Origin: Otatea glauca
Taxonomy: Eukaryota > Streptophyta > Magnoliopsida > Poales > Poaceae
Direction: 5' to 3'
Length of the DNA: 64,000 bases
Assembly: GCA_036346275.1 (NCBI GenBank)
Contig: CM070721.1
Coordinates: 48,075,869 to 48,139,868 of the forward strand
Shown here: in pieces, positions 44,801 through 55,307 of the stretch
How positions within the stretch are numbered: the stretch's first letter is position 1
Layout of the letters: every line of letters starts with the position of its first letter
The notes under the pieces: model-generated
Database searches by the model: none
The model's input: the letters and a program-made list of their open reading frames with translations, nothing else
What the model was told of the DNA's origin: nothing
Made by a program: the position numbers and the translations under genes

Positions 44801-45341
44801 ATATCCTCTCTGACTAGTTAACTGCTTCACCCAATCTTTTACAATCTGCAGATTCAAACATGCATGATGTTTACCAAATGTTAATCTACTAAGGATAACA
44901 TTGAATGGAATGGAAAGAATTGAAACAATGTTTTCATTTAGTAAGCATCTAAAACACAACATTCCAAGCTTCACATCAAAATGTACATTTTTTTCTCCTA
45001 CAAGGCATGCAGCAATTGGCGTGGCAAGAGAATAGTTACCTTGTCAAGCTCGCCCAGCACCTCCTCTCGTCTAGCAGACTCCTCCGCACTCTCATATAGA
45101 CCCGCTTCAACCAAGAACTGCAATTAAGATCAACAAACAAAACAATACATCTAAGTAACAGATCTTAACATGAAGCAAAAATGTAAAACAACCATCAATC
45201 TGATCATACAAGCAAATCACCCCAAACCTTCTTTAATTCCGCCGTTTTGTGGAGATCAGCCTCCACCGGCCCAGCCAACGATATCGGCTTCGTTATTCCG
45301 TACTGCTTCGGGGTCGCGCCCGCAGCATTAGAGCTCGCCAT
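38829..45341 (-). CDS. PAPS: nuclear poly(A) polymerase (PAPS family), ten coding exons, 713 aa
   Basis: The canonical nuclear poly(A) polymerase adds poly(A) to cleaved pre-mRNA. Coding exons in order (minus): 45341-45228, 45117-45040, 44845-44738, 42128-42066, 41976-41815, 41088-40975, 40868-40806, 40735-40406, 40319-40155, 39773-38829; all junctions are GT/AG and phase 0. The start ATG 45341-45339 gives MASSNAAGATPKQYGITKP. The nucleotidyltransferase core has FTFGSYRLG and the catalytic acids GADID (Asp107, Asp109) and SIDLLYA (Asp162). The central domain (NGCRVADQILRLVP, TGFLGGVNWALLVARVCQLY) and the RNA-binding domain (to about residue 500) follow. A Lys/Arg cluster YKRPRPSRH resembles a nuclear signal; the rest is a Ser/Thr-rich tail typical of plant PAPS. 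All motifs are intact; PAPS paralogue not resolved. The stop at 38829 could be replaced by splicing to a downstream exon. Confidence 0.95.
42696..43837. mobile_element. transposon insertion in intron 3 of the poly(A) polymerase gene
   Basis: Intron 3 is 2.6 kb, far longer than the other introns. It holds a GC-rich block bounded by AATAAGGC and its inverted copy (GCCTTATT near 43830), each next to GCCTCGCC-type motifs, as in grass TIR elements with GCCTTRGCGCC ends. Inside, 43130-43480 is exon-like (many CCNCC codons, then ATCTAGGTAATGC donor-like sequence) and may be captured gene DNA. Frames on both strands overlap and have no recognisable product. Ends and duplication are not certain. Confidence 0.5.
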
Positions 45342-46110
45342 TGAATCAGATTCTCACAAAAAACGCAAAACCCTTGGGAGACACCACAGCCAAATAATCC
45401 TCCCTCCAGGACAAGCGGCCGCCTTTAGGGCAAGCTCTCAAGGTACAGAAACCCTAAGTAGCACGGATCGGAGCCCGAAGAACTCCCACAAAACCTCCAG
45501 CTGAACCGCCGCAAAATCCGACCCCTTTTTCCACGCAATCGGGCAAGACACGATCTCTCCGCAGACCCAATCAACAGGCCCCGACCCCTCCTATATCGGC
45601 TCAACAAGAGCACTAACCCTAGCAGGATTCGACCAAGGGAGCCTCCCGACACACGGATCCAAACGACCTCGGGACGGAAACCCTCATCACCCAAATATCC
45701 ACACAACCTGAATCCGAAGCTCCCCCAACAAATCCCCCACGGAACCGACGGAATCGCGCCGCACGGGGCAGCCAGATCAGATCGAAGCGGCTGGATCGGC
45801 GGGGGCCGAGGGCGGATGCGCGTCCAGATCGGAGACGGTTCCGGCGGATCCGCCGCCCGCAGCGGTCGGCTACGAGGCGGTACGGTAGGCCGCCGCCGGG
45901 GCGGAACGGAACCTAGGCGGCGGCGGGGGGGAGGCGAACAGGTAGGAGAGGGTGGAGAGAGAGAGCGCGTGGGGTCGTTGTGTATCTTGTGCGTTATCTG
46001 CCTCAGTGCCTCTTGTATTTTCCGGGCTGGGATTTGGGACGAGATTTTTTTCGGGGGTTTAAATGGATATTTGCGGGGCATTAGGGGGGTCGTTCCGCCT
46101 GTTAGTACCT
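45342..46110 (-). promoter_or_regulatory. 5' flank and leader region of the poly(A) polymerase gene
   Basis: GC-rich DNA directly upstream of the ATG, with a pyrimidine-rich (CT)n tract near 45955 when read on the gene strand, as in many grass 5' UTRs. The long frames over it (about 45425-46081 minus) have biased, low-complexity composition (Pro/Arg-rich) and no homology I recognise, consistent with an untranslated leader. A TTTAAAC-like TATA candidate lies at about 46057-46064. The transcription start is not determined. Confidence 0.5.
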
Positions 46111-46689
46111 AATTTTTAATTAATTAGCGGGTTCGGTGAGATAATAACGCGGCGGAAGCGGAAGTAGTTGCGTCCCAGCGTATTGCATCTGTTGGTGGCG
46201 CCGAGGGTGGAATGGAAACGGGAAAGAGAGCGGAAAGCGGCGTGGCGGTTGCGATGGCGGCCGTCGACGCGAGGACAGGAGATCTTTTCTTGGCAGCAGC
46301 GTGGTCTACAAGGTTAGGGGTCACGTGTATGGACAGGATTAGGAAGCACCAAGGAGCTTTTCTTTGTGGTGGCCGGCTGACCGACCGACGAGGCGACGAC
46401 TAAGCAGGCTCCGGTGGATCAAGTACTCAAAAACTGCATTCAAAATAAAAATGTTCTTATTGTGAGTGAGCGAATTGCGGTTCAGCGAGCACGGCGCCGC
46501 GTTAAGATGGATTATTATCATCGTGGTACAGTCTAACTCGTGGTTTATTATTTATAATGGATGCAAGGTTGGTTGCCACCAAAGTCACAGTTGACAGCAC
46601 CCGGCTATATGAATCATACCTCCACTAAATGTCGAAGGAATCCCGGGACTCTAGTTGCTTTGACTCGAGCCGCGGCTCAAATTTACGTT
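46111..46689. other. intergenic, no feature seen
   Basis: Moderately GC-rich upstream flank of the poly(A) polymerase gene with short frames on both strands (for example 46212-46403) that resemble nothing known to me. Confidence 0.4.
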
Positions 46690-47363
46690 TGGATCTTTTT
46701 CTCGGAAAAAAATTACGATTAAGTTCTTTTTTTGAAAAAGGTTACAATTAGTTTTTTTTTTGAAAAAGAATTATAACCCTACTATGCCTTGAAGGCTTCC
46801 TGGGAGGGGAGAGTGCCCACGTGTCTCCGGAGCCGGCTCGGCTCGCGGCTTGGCTCGTGCCGCGAGCCGAGCCGAAAAAATATTTACGGATGAGTCCTTT
46901 TTTATTTACAGATAGGTCCTTTTTTAGAAAAAAAATTATAATCGGCTCCTTGTCCTAAAAAAAATTACAAACAGGTCCTTCTTCCAAAAAAAAGAATATA
47001 TATTACGCTTTGGCCCTTTATGCGTTTTTGAGGCTTGCGCTCGGGTCCTTTTCCACAAAATAAAAATTACATTTAGGTCCTTTTACGTTACGAATAGGTC
47101 CTTTTTCCAAAAAAAATATATATCACACTTAGGTCCTTTATACGTTTTAAATGCTTGCGCTCGGGTCCTTTTCTATAGAATCAAAATTACGTTTAGGTCC
47201 TTCGTCCGGAAAAAAAACGTAAGGATCCTTCTTCCCGAAAAAACCATACATTTTTTCCGCTTTTTTTTAACATTACGTTTAAGCCTTTTTTCCGAAAAAA
47301 AACTCAACTTTCTCGTGTGGAGAGTGGCGCCCGCGGCGTGGAACGCCGCGTCCAAGTTGCTAG
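46690..47363 (+). mobile_element. Helitron-like 3' end preceded by repeat-rich body
   Basis: The body repeats AGGTCCTTTTTCC-AAAAAA-type units separated by ATTACGTTTAGG and similar. It ends with a perfect hairpin CGCGGCGT-GGA-ACGCCGCG (47332-47350) and CTAG at 47360-47363 followed by T, a Helitron 3' signature. No Rep/helicase frame is present, so it would be non-autonomous. The 5' end was not located. Confidence 0.55.
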
Positions 47364-47789
47364 TATATATTATGTTTAGATCATTTATGCGTTTTTAGGC
47401 ATTACGCTCGGGTCTTTTACGGAAAATCAAAATTATGTTTAGATCCTTTTTAGGAAAAAATGCGTTAGGTCCTTTTTTTCGAAAAAAGATGTATATTGCA
47501 TTTAGGTCCTTTTTACATTTTTCTAGCATTACGTTTAAGCCCTTTTTCGGAAAACAAAAAAATCTGCTTAGGTCCTTTTCCGGAAAAAAAAAATTTATGT
47601 CCTTTTTTTCGTTTTCCGTTTTTCCTGAGGCGAACCTTCCGTTCCAGCAAAATCGTAGATTATATCCTTTCAACCGTTTCGCGTGTTTCCTCGATTTGCT
47701 CGCGTAGGGAGTGCCAGTCGCACGTTTCGTCGATTTACTCGTGTGGGGAACAACGCCCGCAGCGTGGCACGCCGCGTATGATTATCTAG
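47364..47789 (+). mobile_element. second Helitron-like 3' end
   Basis: The same repeat-rich sequence continues and ends with a near-identical hairpin CGCAGCGT-GGC-ACGCCGCG (47758-47776, one mismatch) and CTAG at 47786-47789 followed by T. Two ends of one family 426 bp apart suggest tandem or nested insertion. Confidence 0.5.
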
Positions 47790-47985
47790 TTGGTCCTATA
47801 CGTGGCGCTACTTTGTGTTGCGTGCTCACCACGTGTGATCGATTCTTCCCAGTGTCATCTTTTCTTTTCTTTTCCAAGATAGTATCTCGGGTCTTTGTGC
47901 TGACTGCTGAGTGTTTGCCTCCGGCTCATTTTCGGAGTGTTTGCCTCGGCTCATTTTCGGCTGCTTCCTGCACTTCATAAAAACT

Positions 47986-48461
47986 TTTGGTTTGAAATAA
48001 GTGAAGTTAAATTTTTAAAACTTTATCTCTAACTATCTTTTTAAATATTTAGATTCGATGCATAAAAATCATACTCCCTCCGATCACAAATAGTTGTCGT
48101 TTTGGATATAGATATAGTCAAACTTTTCAAACTTTGACTGTCAATATATTTTTAAATATTTAAATTAGATACATGAAAATCATATGTGTAGATTTATCTC
48201 GAAAAGTACTTTCATAATATTATAATTATATTATAATAAAATTTGTGGTCAAAGTTATATTTTGGAGACCGTGTCGTTGTCTAAAACGACAACTATTTGT
48301 GACGGGAGGGAGTACGTGTAGATTGTCTCGAAGCATGCTTTCATAATATTATAATTTTAATGGATTTTTTAAATATATTAATATGGAAATTAGTGGTCAA
48401 AGTTGAGTTTTGAGGACTATGTCGTTGTCCAAAATGACAACTATTTTTTTACCGGAGGGAG
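47986..48461. mobile_element. outer Stowaway-like MITE, split by another copy
   Basis: The left part (to 48071) and right part (from 48313) together follow the same family as the inner copy: AAATATTTAGATTCGATGCATAAAAATCA, interruption at TA, then CGTGTAGATTGTCTCGAAG. The right end is CCGGAGGGAG next to TA at 48462. The left terminus (CTCCCTCC) is missing. Confidence 0.75.
48074..48312. mobile_element. inner Stowaway-like MITE
   Basis: A 239-bp element with near-perfect inverted ends CTCCCTCCGATCACAAATAG and (complement of right end) CTCCCTCCCGTCACAAATAG. It is flanked by TA on both sides (48072-48073, 48313-48314) and inserted at a TA inside an older copy of its own family. Confidence 0.9.
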
Positions 48462-48580
48462 TATAGAGCATGCTCCATTGCTTAGATATGTTGTCTTTGA
48501 AAATATAAACACAAGTCTATTTTCATGTACATTTATCACCAACCACACACGTGTCATATGAAAGCATTATGTTTGCACCC

Positions 48581-49815
48581 AAGGAACAAAATTTCGCCAC
48601 CACGAAATCCAAATTACCAGCCGAACGAAAAAAATTGAAATTGCTATAGTAATTTTATTTTTTTCGATGAAATTTCGCCAAAACTGGTCAAAATTTCGGG
48701 AAAATGAACCGGATTTTAACTTTTATGGCCGGATTTGGTCCAATAACCCTTAAGAAAGTTATCTTCTATGAAAATTTGTTGAAAAACCGAATTTTTGAGA
48801 CATTTTAAATTTTGGTAGAAACACTTTCAGATTTTTATAAAATTGTACAAGCTTGATAATGATCTAAAAATTTTATGATACTATATATAGTAGGTAGATC
48901 ATACATAAAATTTTTAAAAATAATTGAACTTCATTTGTTATCTTTAAAAAATCAAAAACATAATGAACATAATTGGGACAGTAACATTGTCAGAATTTTA
49001 TAAATTTTCTTGAGTGTGATCATGATTGAAATTTTTTATGATAGCTTAATAATTTCCTCAGTACCATTATATAAAATTTAAAAAAAATTATGTTTGCTCA
49101 ATCAAATCTATGTAAGCATTGAACTTCATTTGTTATATTTCAAAAATCAAAAAGAGAAATAACATAAATGGTACAGTGCTTTGTAAACATTTTATAAATT
49201 CACTAGAGTGTGATCATGATTCAAAAAATTTATGAGATCTTAAGCATTTCCTTATCACCCTTCTATAAATTTTTCAAAAATTCTAAAAAAAATTATTGCT
49301 AAAGCAAATCTATGTATTGATCATGCTTTTATTAGGACGTAGCATTGTCAGAATTTTTGAACATTCTTGAAGTTTGATCATCATATAAAATTTTATTAAA
49401 ATATTAATGATACATCAGGACCATCCACAAAAAATTTTAAAATTTTCTAACGTGGTTTGAACCATTTTTCATTTTGTTTAAATTTGCAAGTAAGGCTTTT
49501 AACAGGACGGTAGCACTGTCTGAATGATTAAAAATTCAGGAAGTTTGATAATCATCTGAAAATTTTATGAGAATATTATGGATGTTTCAGGACCATCCAA
49601 AAAAAATAAAAAAATTCTAACCTTGTTTGTTCCAATTTTCATTCGGTTCAAACTTGTCGGTCAGCGTTTTATTAAGACAGTAACAATGTTTGAATTTTTA
49701 AAAATTCCTCAAATTTGATAATCATCTGAAATTTTTATGGGAACATCATTGATGTGTCAGGACCCTCCAAAAAAATTCAAAAAAATTTGACATCATTTAA
49801 GCCACTTTTCGCATT
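48581..49815. mobile_element. hAT-like TIR element, third family member, right end missing
   Basis: The left end AAGGAACAAAATTTCG matches the family ends at 24822 and 34119, and the interior follows the 34119-35260 element closely. It consists of degenerate units about 165-180 bp long (for example around 49330, 49500 and 49665), each with TTTGATAATCATCTGAAA and CAGGACCATCCA-type motifs. It breaks off near 49815 without the inverted end. No gene. Confidence 0.65.
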
Positions 49816-50500
49816 GATGGCGAGGGCGATGGCTCAACGGGAAAGATGGCTATGCAGGCAACGAGGTAGGGTGAGCATGTAAGATTGAGGATGCCGGCTA
49901 GAGGGGGTGAATAGGTGGTTTTAAAAATTTATATCTAAACACTCTTTGGTCAAAACCTAATTTATATGCCGAAACGATAAACAAACAGTTTTGACCAAAT
50001 AAAGCCTAAATCATCTGGTCTCAACTAAATGCACCAACAAATTAAGTCTAGATCAAGGTTTGCAATCATAGATATATAAACAAGCAATTCAATTTAATGA
50101 ATGTAAATTGCAAGAATGTAAATAGCAATAGAAAGCAAACCAAGAGATTGACACATAATCTTTTTACTATAGTGTTCGGAGACTTGCCGGTCTCCTCTAA
50201 TCCACATTGAGGTAAGCCCAAACGAATTAAACCAGCTCCACTAATTAAGCCAAGCACCTCGAATTTATTAGCGTTAGCTCTTTCCCCCTCTGGGTAGGTG
50301 AGCTCCAACTTTCACAACTCGTCGAGCTTTCTCACAACCTTCTTAAGAAGATTACCAGACCATGACGTCTCCACGCCGTCTAGGTGTCGGCAAACACCAA
50401 GAGTAATAGGTCAAGTCTCTTGCTTGATACTCACCAAGTGCAACACATGCACAAGGATGCTCAATCCTTCTCTAGATGCAACACATGCAACTAGAGATCT

Positions 50501-53500
50501 TGTAACATCCCAAAAATTTGGTTTAATTAAGTTTTTATTGCTTAAATGTGCATTTGAGATTTTCTGGAATTTATTTGAATTTTTCTGGATTTATTGGAAT
50601 TAAATTCAAATCAAGTTTATTGCCTTTTATTCGAATCTATTTAAATTTATGCAAAGTTAAAATAAAGTTTTACCAAAAATATTTTATTTGAGTCCAGAAT
50701 GTCTCAAAGTATTTTTGAGATTTTTCTTGAATTTTTCCCAATAGTTTTATCACCTAAAATAAATAAAATGAATTTCTTTAATTATTTTAAATAAGAAATC
50801 TTTTAAAAAGTCTTGTGAACAGTGTTGGGCCGAGCCCAACACTTGGCGCTCGCTTGCGTCGGTGCGGCCCAATCCGGCCCATGAAGCGCAATGAGGCAAA
50901 ACCCTAGATCTTGGCCGTTCGCGTGCGATCCAACGGTCCAGGGAAGGCCGCGTGTGCGACCACGTCTTAGCCGTCGGATCGGGACACGCGTCGCGCCGTC
51001 GGTTGTCGTCTTCGTTCCGGACTCGGAGTCCGCCGCCGTAACGCCTCCGGTCTTCTTCGCCGTGTAGAGCTCGGACGCCGAGGCTATAAAAGGAGGGGAT
51101 AGCACCCCGAGGTTCGCAGTCGAGCGCCGCGTCTTGTGATCGGAGGGGTTTCGCGAGGATCGTCGTAAAACGCGCAAAGGAGCTCGCCGGAGTTGGGAGC
51201 GCGGAACGCCTCGGTTTTCGTTCGATTTCGTCGCCGCCGTTCAGCCTTCACCGTCTCTGACGCCATCTTCGAGTTCGCCGGACCGAACCACGTTGAACCC
51301 GCAGCATCACGTCGCCAGAACCTCACCGGAACGCCGCTACCTCGGTCTTCTTCTTCGCTGCCGGTAAGATCTCGCCGTCGCATAGCCATCGCTGGACCCA
51401 GAAGCTTTGAGCCGTCGGATCTAGATCTGTTGGCTGATGCATTGCCACGTCGCACGAGATCGCTGACCGTCCGATAGGTCTTCTACGGATCAGATCGAGC
51501 CGCACGTGAGACCAATCAGATTGCAACGCGTGTCGGGCGTGGGTGCCGAGGCGTCATGGATCTAGCTCACCGTGGTCTCGCGCTGCGCTGTGGACTAAGT
51601 CCATACGCCGAGACACGTGTCGGCTTATGATTGGCCGAGGTCTCGCTGACGTCATGCTTACGTCATAATTGCATTTTTCAATTGAAAAAATAATCCGATT
51701 GGAAATTCTGTGATGATGACGTCATCATGAGGTCACGCTGACATCATAAATCGCTTTTTCAGTATAAAAATAAATATGTTAATTCCGAATTTCGAATTTC
51801 TGTATTTTCAGTATTTATTTCAAACTTCAAAAGGCTATATCTTTTGCATCGTAACTCGGATTTGAGTGATTCCAGTTTATAAAAATTTGTAAAATTGAGA
51901 TATATTTAATGGTGAATTTTATTTGATTTTTGGAGTTCAATTTCTCTCTGTTTTGGTATTTATTTGCTTTTCTTCTTCGGTACGCGTAGACGTTGAATTA
52001 TGCGACGCTTCAGAGGAAGATCCAGCAACTCAAGAGCAAGTTCCAGAACTAGATCAGGACCTATTCCAGGGCAAGTTGTGCTTTGATCATGTTGAACCCA
52101 TGTTTATAAAATTGCTATGTTTGATTTACACTATTGCATATATTTCAAGTATACAACTGTTTCAATTTAAATTGGGCTTAGCTAATATACCAGACTGATC
52201 TATACCCTACCTTGTCATTGTATGCCATGATCCGTTGTCACCCTAGATTGGTTTAATATAGTTGGTTAATAATTATAATCAACATTGGAGGTTTAGACCG
52301 TATTAGTTGCTTAGCCATGCCACGTCATCACATGTGTCAGAATCATTGATAATTAATCTTGCTTAATGGAATATGGAACAATGTTATGAACTTGTGTGTC
52401 ATGTGGGATCACACGATGAGATTGAGTTGTTGTGGCGAGTCATGTCACGCAACGATGTTGAATTGTTGATGGCACGTGGTGCTTGGTAATCAACTGGGTG
52501 ATAATAACTTAGATTGGGGCAAGTGATAAGGGGCGAGTATGCCAAGGTGGGCCCGATGGGCAGAGGGTATGTGGATGTCTTGCCTTGATCACACTAAGGA
52601 CTTAACCTTGCAAGCCTTTGACCTGAGTCAATCATGCAACCACATGTCTGGTATGGCCCAGCCTAGCTGAGTAATTTGCAATGTCTTAATTTTGGTACTA
52701 TCTTGGTTGGTGTGAGTTCCCGAGTTATGGTGTAATTCACATGGCGCAAGAGGGGCCCCGGTTATGGTTTTCGAGACCACCGGTGTTGAAACCTTAGCGG
52801 GTAGTATCCGGTTAAGCCAGAGCATTGTAAAGGCTTTGTTATGATCACTCGCCTTTGTGGTGTTTGGTTGTATCACGTGGGTAAAGTGCATAACCTCTGC
52901 AGAGTGTGAAACTATTCGGATAGCCGTGCTCGCATGGTATTGAGCAATGCTCGGAATTACTGATTAAGGGTTAGTTTAATTAATTGGACAACTTGGTTGG
53001 GATGGCGGAATGCCATATGGAAGATGGAATTTGACTTAGGATTGGAAACTTGGTTTACTTGAGAAATACTGAACTTATTTACTATTGATATTTGTTTTAC
53101 AGTCTTTACAATCTATTTACTGTATTCGTTCATAAATGCTACTTATTGCAAAATAGCCATGATAGCCTATCCATTGGAATAAGCCTTGCATATAGATACA
53201 TAGAATTGCATTCTGTGCACAACTTGTTGAGTGCTTAAGTACTCACCCTTGCCAAACAACAATAATCAACAGTTGAAGAATCTACACCTGTGTTAGAAGA
53301 GGAAGTCCAGGAAGACACGAGTCATTAGGGTCCGAGCCTTGTCGGTTGCCTGTGGTGAACTGATGAGCTATCTACGTTTTCTACTTTCCGCTGCATAATT
53401 ATTAGTTTATATTTCAGTCTTGCCCTGCGTGGCTTAATAATGTAAGTTGGTCATAAGATCATACCTTTAGATATATCAATGAATGAACTATTATTCTATT

Positions 53501-53613
53501 ATCGTTGTGTATGATGTGATATGTACCAATGTTGAGCTGTGTGCACTAGCGTTGATCCTGGGACTAGTGCGGTAAACACAGTGGGTTCGAATCAGTGGAT
53601 TCGGGTCCTTACA
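50501..53613 (+). mobile_element. gypsy solo LTR 'C' with target duplication GATCT
   Basis: A 3,113-bp LTR starts TGTAACATCCC and ends TCCTTACA. GATCT flanks it on both sides (50496-50500, 53614-53618), so it is a full solo LTR. It is the closest relative of LTR A: shared TGACGTCA sites (51647, 51717), the GTAAAGTGCATAACCTCTGC block and the tail ACTAGCGTTGATCCTGGGACT. A TATA box, TATAAAAGG, lies at about 51085, followed by a GC-rich leader of about 280 nt without any ATG up to the donor-like GTAAGA at 51364. Confidence 0.95.
51990..53328 (+). other. putative two-exon acidic reading frame in LTR C
   Basis: Exon-like block 51990-52070 (81 nt) follows a U-rich tract ending CGCGTAG and precedes GCAAGT. 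Read from the third base it gives VELCDASEEDPATQEQ and ends LDQDLFQ. Exon-like block 53273-53328 (56 nt) follows AATCAACAG and reads VEESTPVLEEEVQEDTSH, then TAG. Both blocks have exactly the lengths of those in LTR A. Codon-by-codon comparison with A gives many synonymous changes (GAG/GAA, CCA/CCT, GTT/GTG, GAT/GAC). The upstream phase-1 frame is open near the donor but has no ATG. Coding and splicing are inferred from this conservation. Confidence 0.5.
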
Positions 53614-53906
53614 GATCTTCTATCCTTTCTCACAAGATGCAACACATGCACAATTGAGATAAAAGGCTTACACTAGCTCAAGATAACGCAAATCAAACGC
53701 CAAAAAATCAACACATGAAAACTTTAGCCTAAATTCCATTCAAATATCTCAATCATAGCTCTATGAGCTCTTGAGCTTTTGTTCTCACAAGAATACCTCA
53801 AATGAGTGCTAGAGCAGCAGGAAAACTCTCTTAACTCGGGTCTTTTTATAGCCCCTCAAGAAAATTAGCCGTTATGGCAAAATACCCAAAAATTAGCAAA
53901 AGTCGC

Positions 53907-54860
53907 TGTAACATCCCATAATTTGAGTTTTGGAATGTTTAAATTCAAAAATAAACCATTTGCATTTCCCTTTAATTAATCCCAGCTTAATTTGAATTTT
54001 CTATTAACAAAAGGATTTAATTTGGTTAATCTATTCATCAAACTAAAGATTTTCAGTTTTAGTTGGGTTCATTATGCTCCAAGGAATTTTTTTGTATTTT
54101 TGGGGATTTTTCTGAATTTATTTGCTATTTATTTGAATTTATTTGCACTTATTTGAATTTCTGGAATTTTCTTAAATCGAAAAATGTTTTTGTTTTTCAA
54201 ATCGTCTCGGCCGATTTCCGAGCAGCCCATCTCTTTCGGTCCGCCTCGGCCCGGCTCGTGCCTCCGCTCGGCCCACCTCTCGCTGCACCGGCCCGCCACC
54301 CATTCTGCGTCGCCCACTCGATGTCGACACGTGTGCGGCCGAGATTGCGCCACGTCGTCGTCGCCCCGCGAAACCCTAACCCTAGCCGCCGCTCGGAATC
54401 CTTGCGCCGTCCGCCGCCGTCTCGGCATCCGGGTCGGACACGGCCTCCGATACCCCTATTTAAGCCGCCGCACACCCTCCGAGTTCCGCTGTTTTCCGCC
54501 GCTTCGTTTGCCCTCTTTCTCGCCACCCAAGACTTCGTCCTCCGCCCGTGCGACCTCGCCGGAGTCCGCCGCCCTTGCCGAAGCTTTCCGTCGCCTTTTC
54601 TTCGTCGTCGGTGCGTCTTCGCCGCCGCCGTTGGCCTCTCCGCGTTGCCCGCATCGCCCTTTCCCCGATCCATCTTGTCCTGCATCCGATCCGTTGCCAT
54701 CTCGCCATCGATCGTGTCTTCTTCTCGAAGTCCGGTGAGTTTGCGCCGCCGCCTCGCCGTCGTTCCTCTCCGTGAACCCCAGCCGTCCGATCTGTGGCGT
54801 CTGCCCCAGATCGCGCCGCGTCGCCTCCACCTGTAGTAGCGCTTCTCGGCTGTCCAAACT
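53907..54860 (+). repeat. gypsy LTR 'D', 5' part only
   Basis: Starts TGTAACATCCC and follows LTR B closely through U3 (ATTATGCTSCAAGGAATTTTT). It has a TATTTAAG box near 54459 and a GC-rich leader to a donor-like GGTGAGT at 54735, then stops. The part with the acidic frames, the rest of U5, the primer site, gag and RT are missing; it runs into pol instead. Long Pro/Arg/Ser-rich frames across the GC-rich part (up to 257 codons on the plus strand) are composition artefacts. Confidence 0.75.
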
Positions 54861-54869
54861 AAGCTTCTC

Positions 54870-55307
54870 GGACTGCAATACTCTGATGATTAAGGAAAGT
54901 CAGCCAGCCCTTTATAAGGGATTCCAGAAGCTTAGTTTGGAATTGGTTCAGGAAGGTTATTTAGCTACTTTGGAAGTACGCCCTACGTTGGAAGATCAGA
55001 TTCGAGAAGCACAGGTAGATGATGCTGATGTCAAAGAGATTAAGAGCAATATGAAGAAAGGAAAAGCCCCAGGTTTCACCGAAGATGAACAAGGTACTAT
55101 TTGGTATGAGAAGCGTATTTGCGTACCAGATCAGAAAGAGCTTAAGGAGTTGATTCTCAAAGAAGCGCATGAGACTTTATACTCCATTCATCCTGGAAGT
55201 ACCAAGATGTATCAAGACCTCAAGGAAAGGTATTGGTAGCCTAGTATGAAGCGTGAGATTGCAGATATGTTGCACTTTGTGATGTCTGCCAGAAGGTCAA
55301 GGCAAAG
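54870..55307 (+). pseudogene. gypsy pol fragment between RNase H and integrase
   Basis: An open frame reads ESQPALYKGFQKLSLELVQE, then VDDADVKEIKSNMKKGKAPG, DEQGTIWYEKRICVPDQKEL and the H2C2 zinc region ILKEAHETLYSIHPGSTKMY and DLKERYW, where a TAG replaces the next Trp (55237-55239). A shifted frame then gives the DVCQKVKAK start of integrase. It stops at 55307, where the copia element is inserted. It is homologous to 1240-1600 of the first gypsy element. Confidence 0.85.

Larger units (their letters stand above)
49877..53906 (-). repeat. copia LTR fragment carrying two gypsy insertions
   Basis: The pieces 49877-50500 and 53619-53906 form one continuous LTR-like sequence once the solo LTR is removed. 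It begins near GGCTAGAGGGGGTGAATAGG, the same phrase as at the 55308 and 63790 LTR ends, and contains CAACACATGCACAA on both sides of the insertion. There is no PBS or gag next to it, so it is an LTR remnant. A rearranged gypsy fragment starts at 53907. Confidence 0.7.

Noticed and set aside
45425..46081. 218-codon minus-strand frame upstream of the poly(A) polymerase
   Set aside because: It lies in the GC-rich leader, has a Pro/Arg low-complexity product and no recognised motif, and is better read as 5' UTR and promoter.
46690..47620. Possible CRISPR-like or satellite array from the recurring GGTCC units
   Set aside because: Unit length and spacing vary strongly, there are no constant repeats with unique spacers, and the DNA is plant nuclear.
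54063..54878. 257-codon plus-strand frame and several minus-strand frames
   Set aside because: They read across U3 and the GC-rich leader of LTR D. Composition explains their length, and they show no domain.
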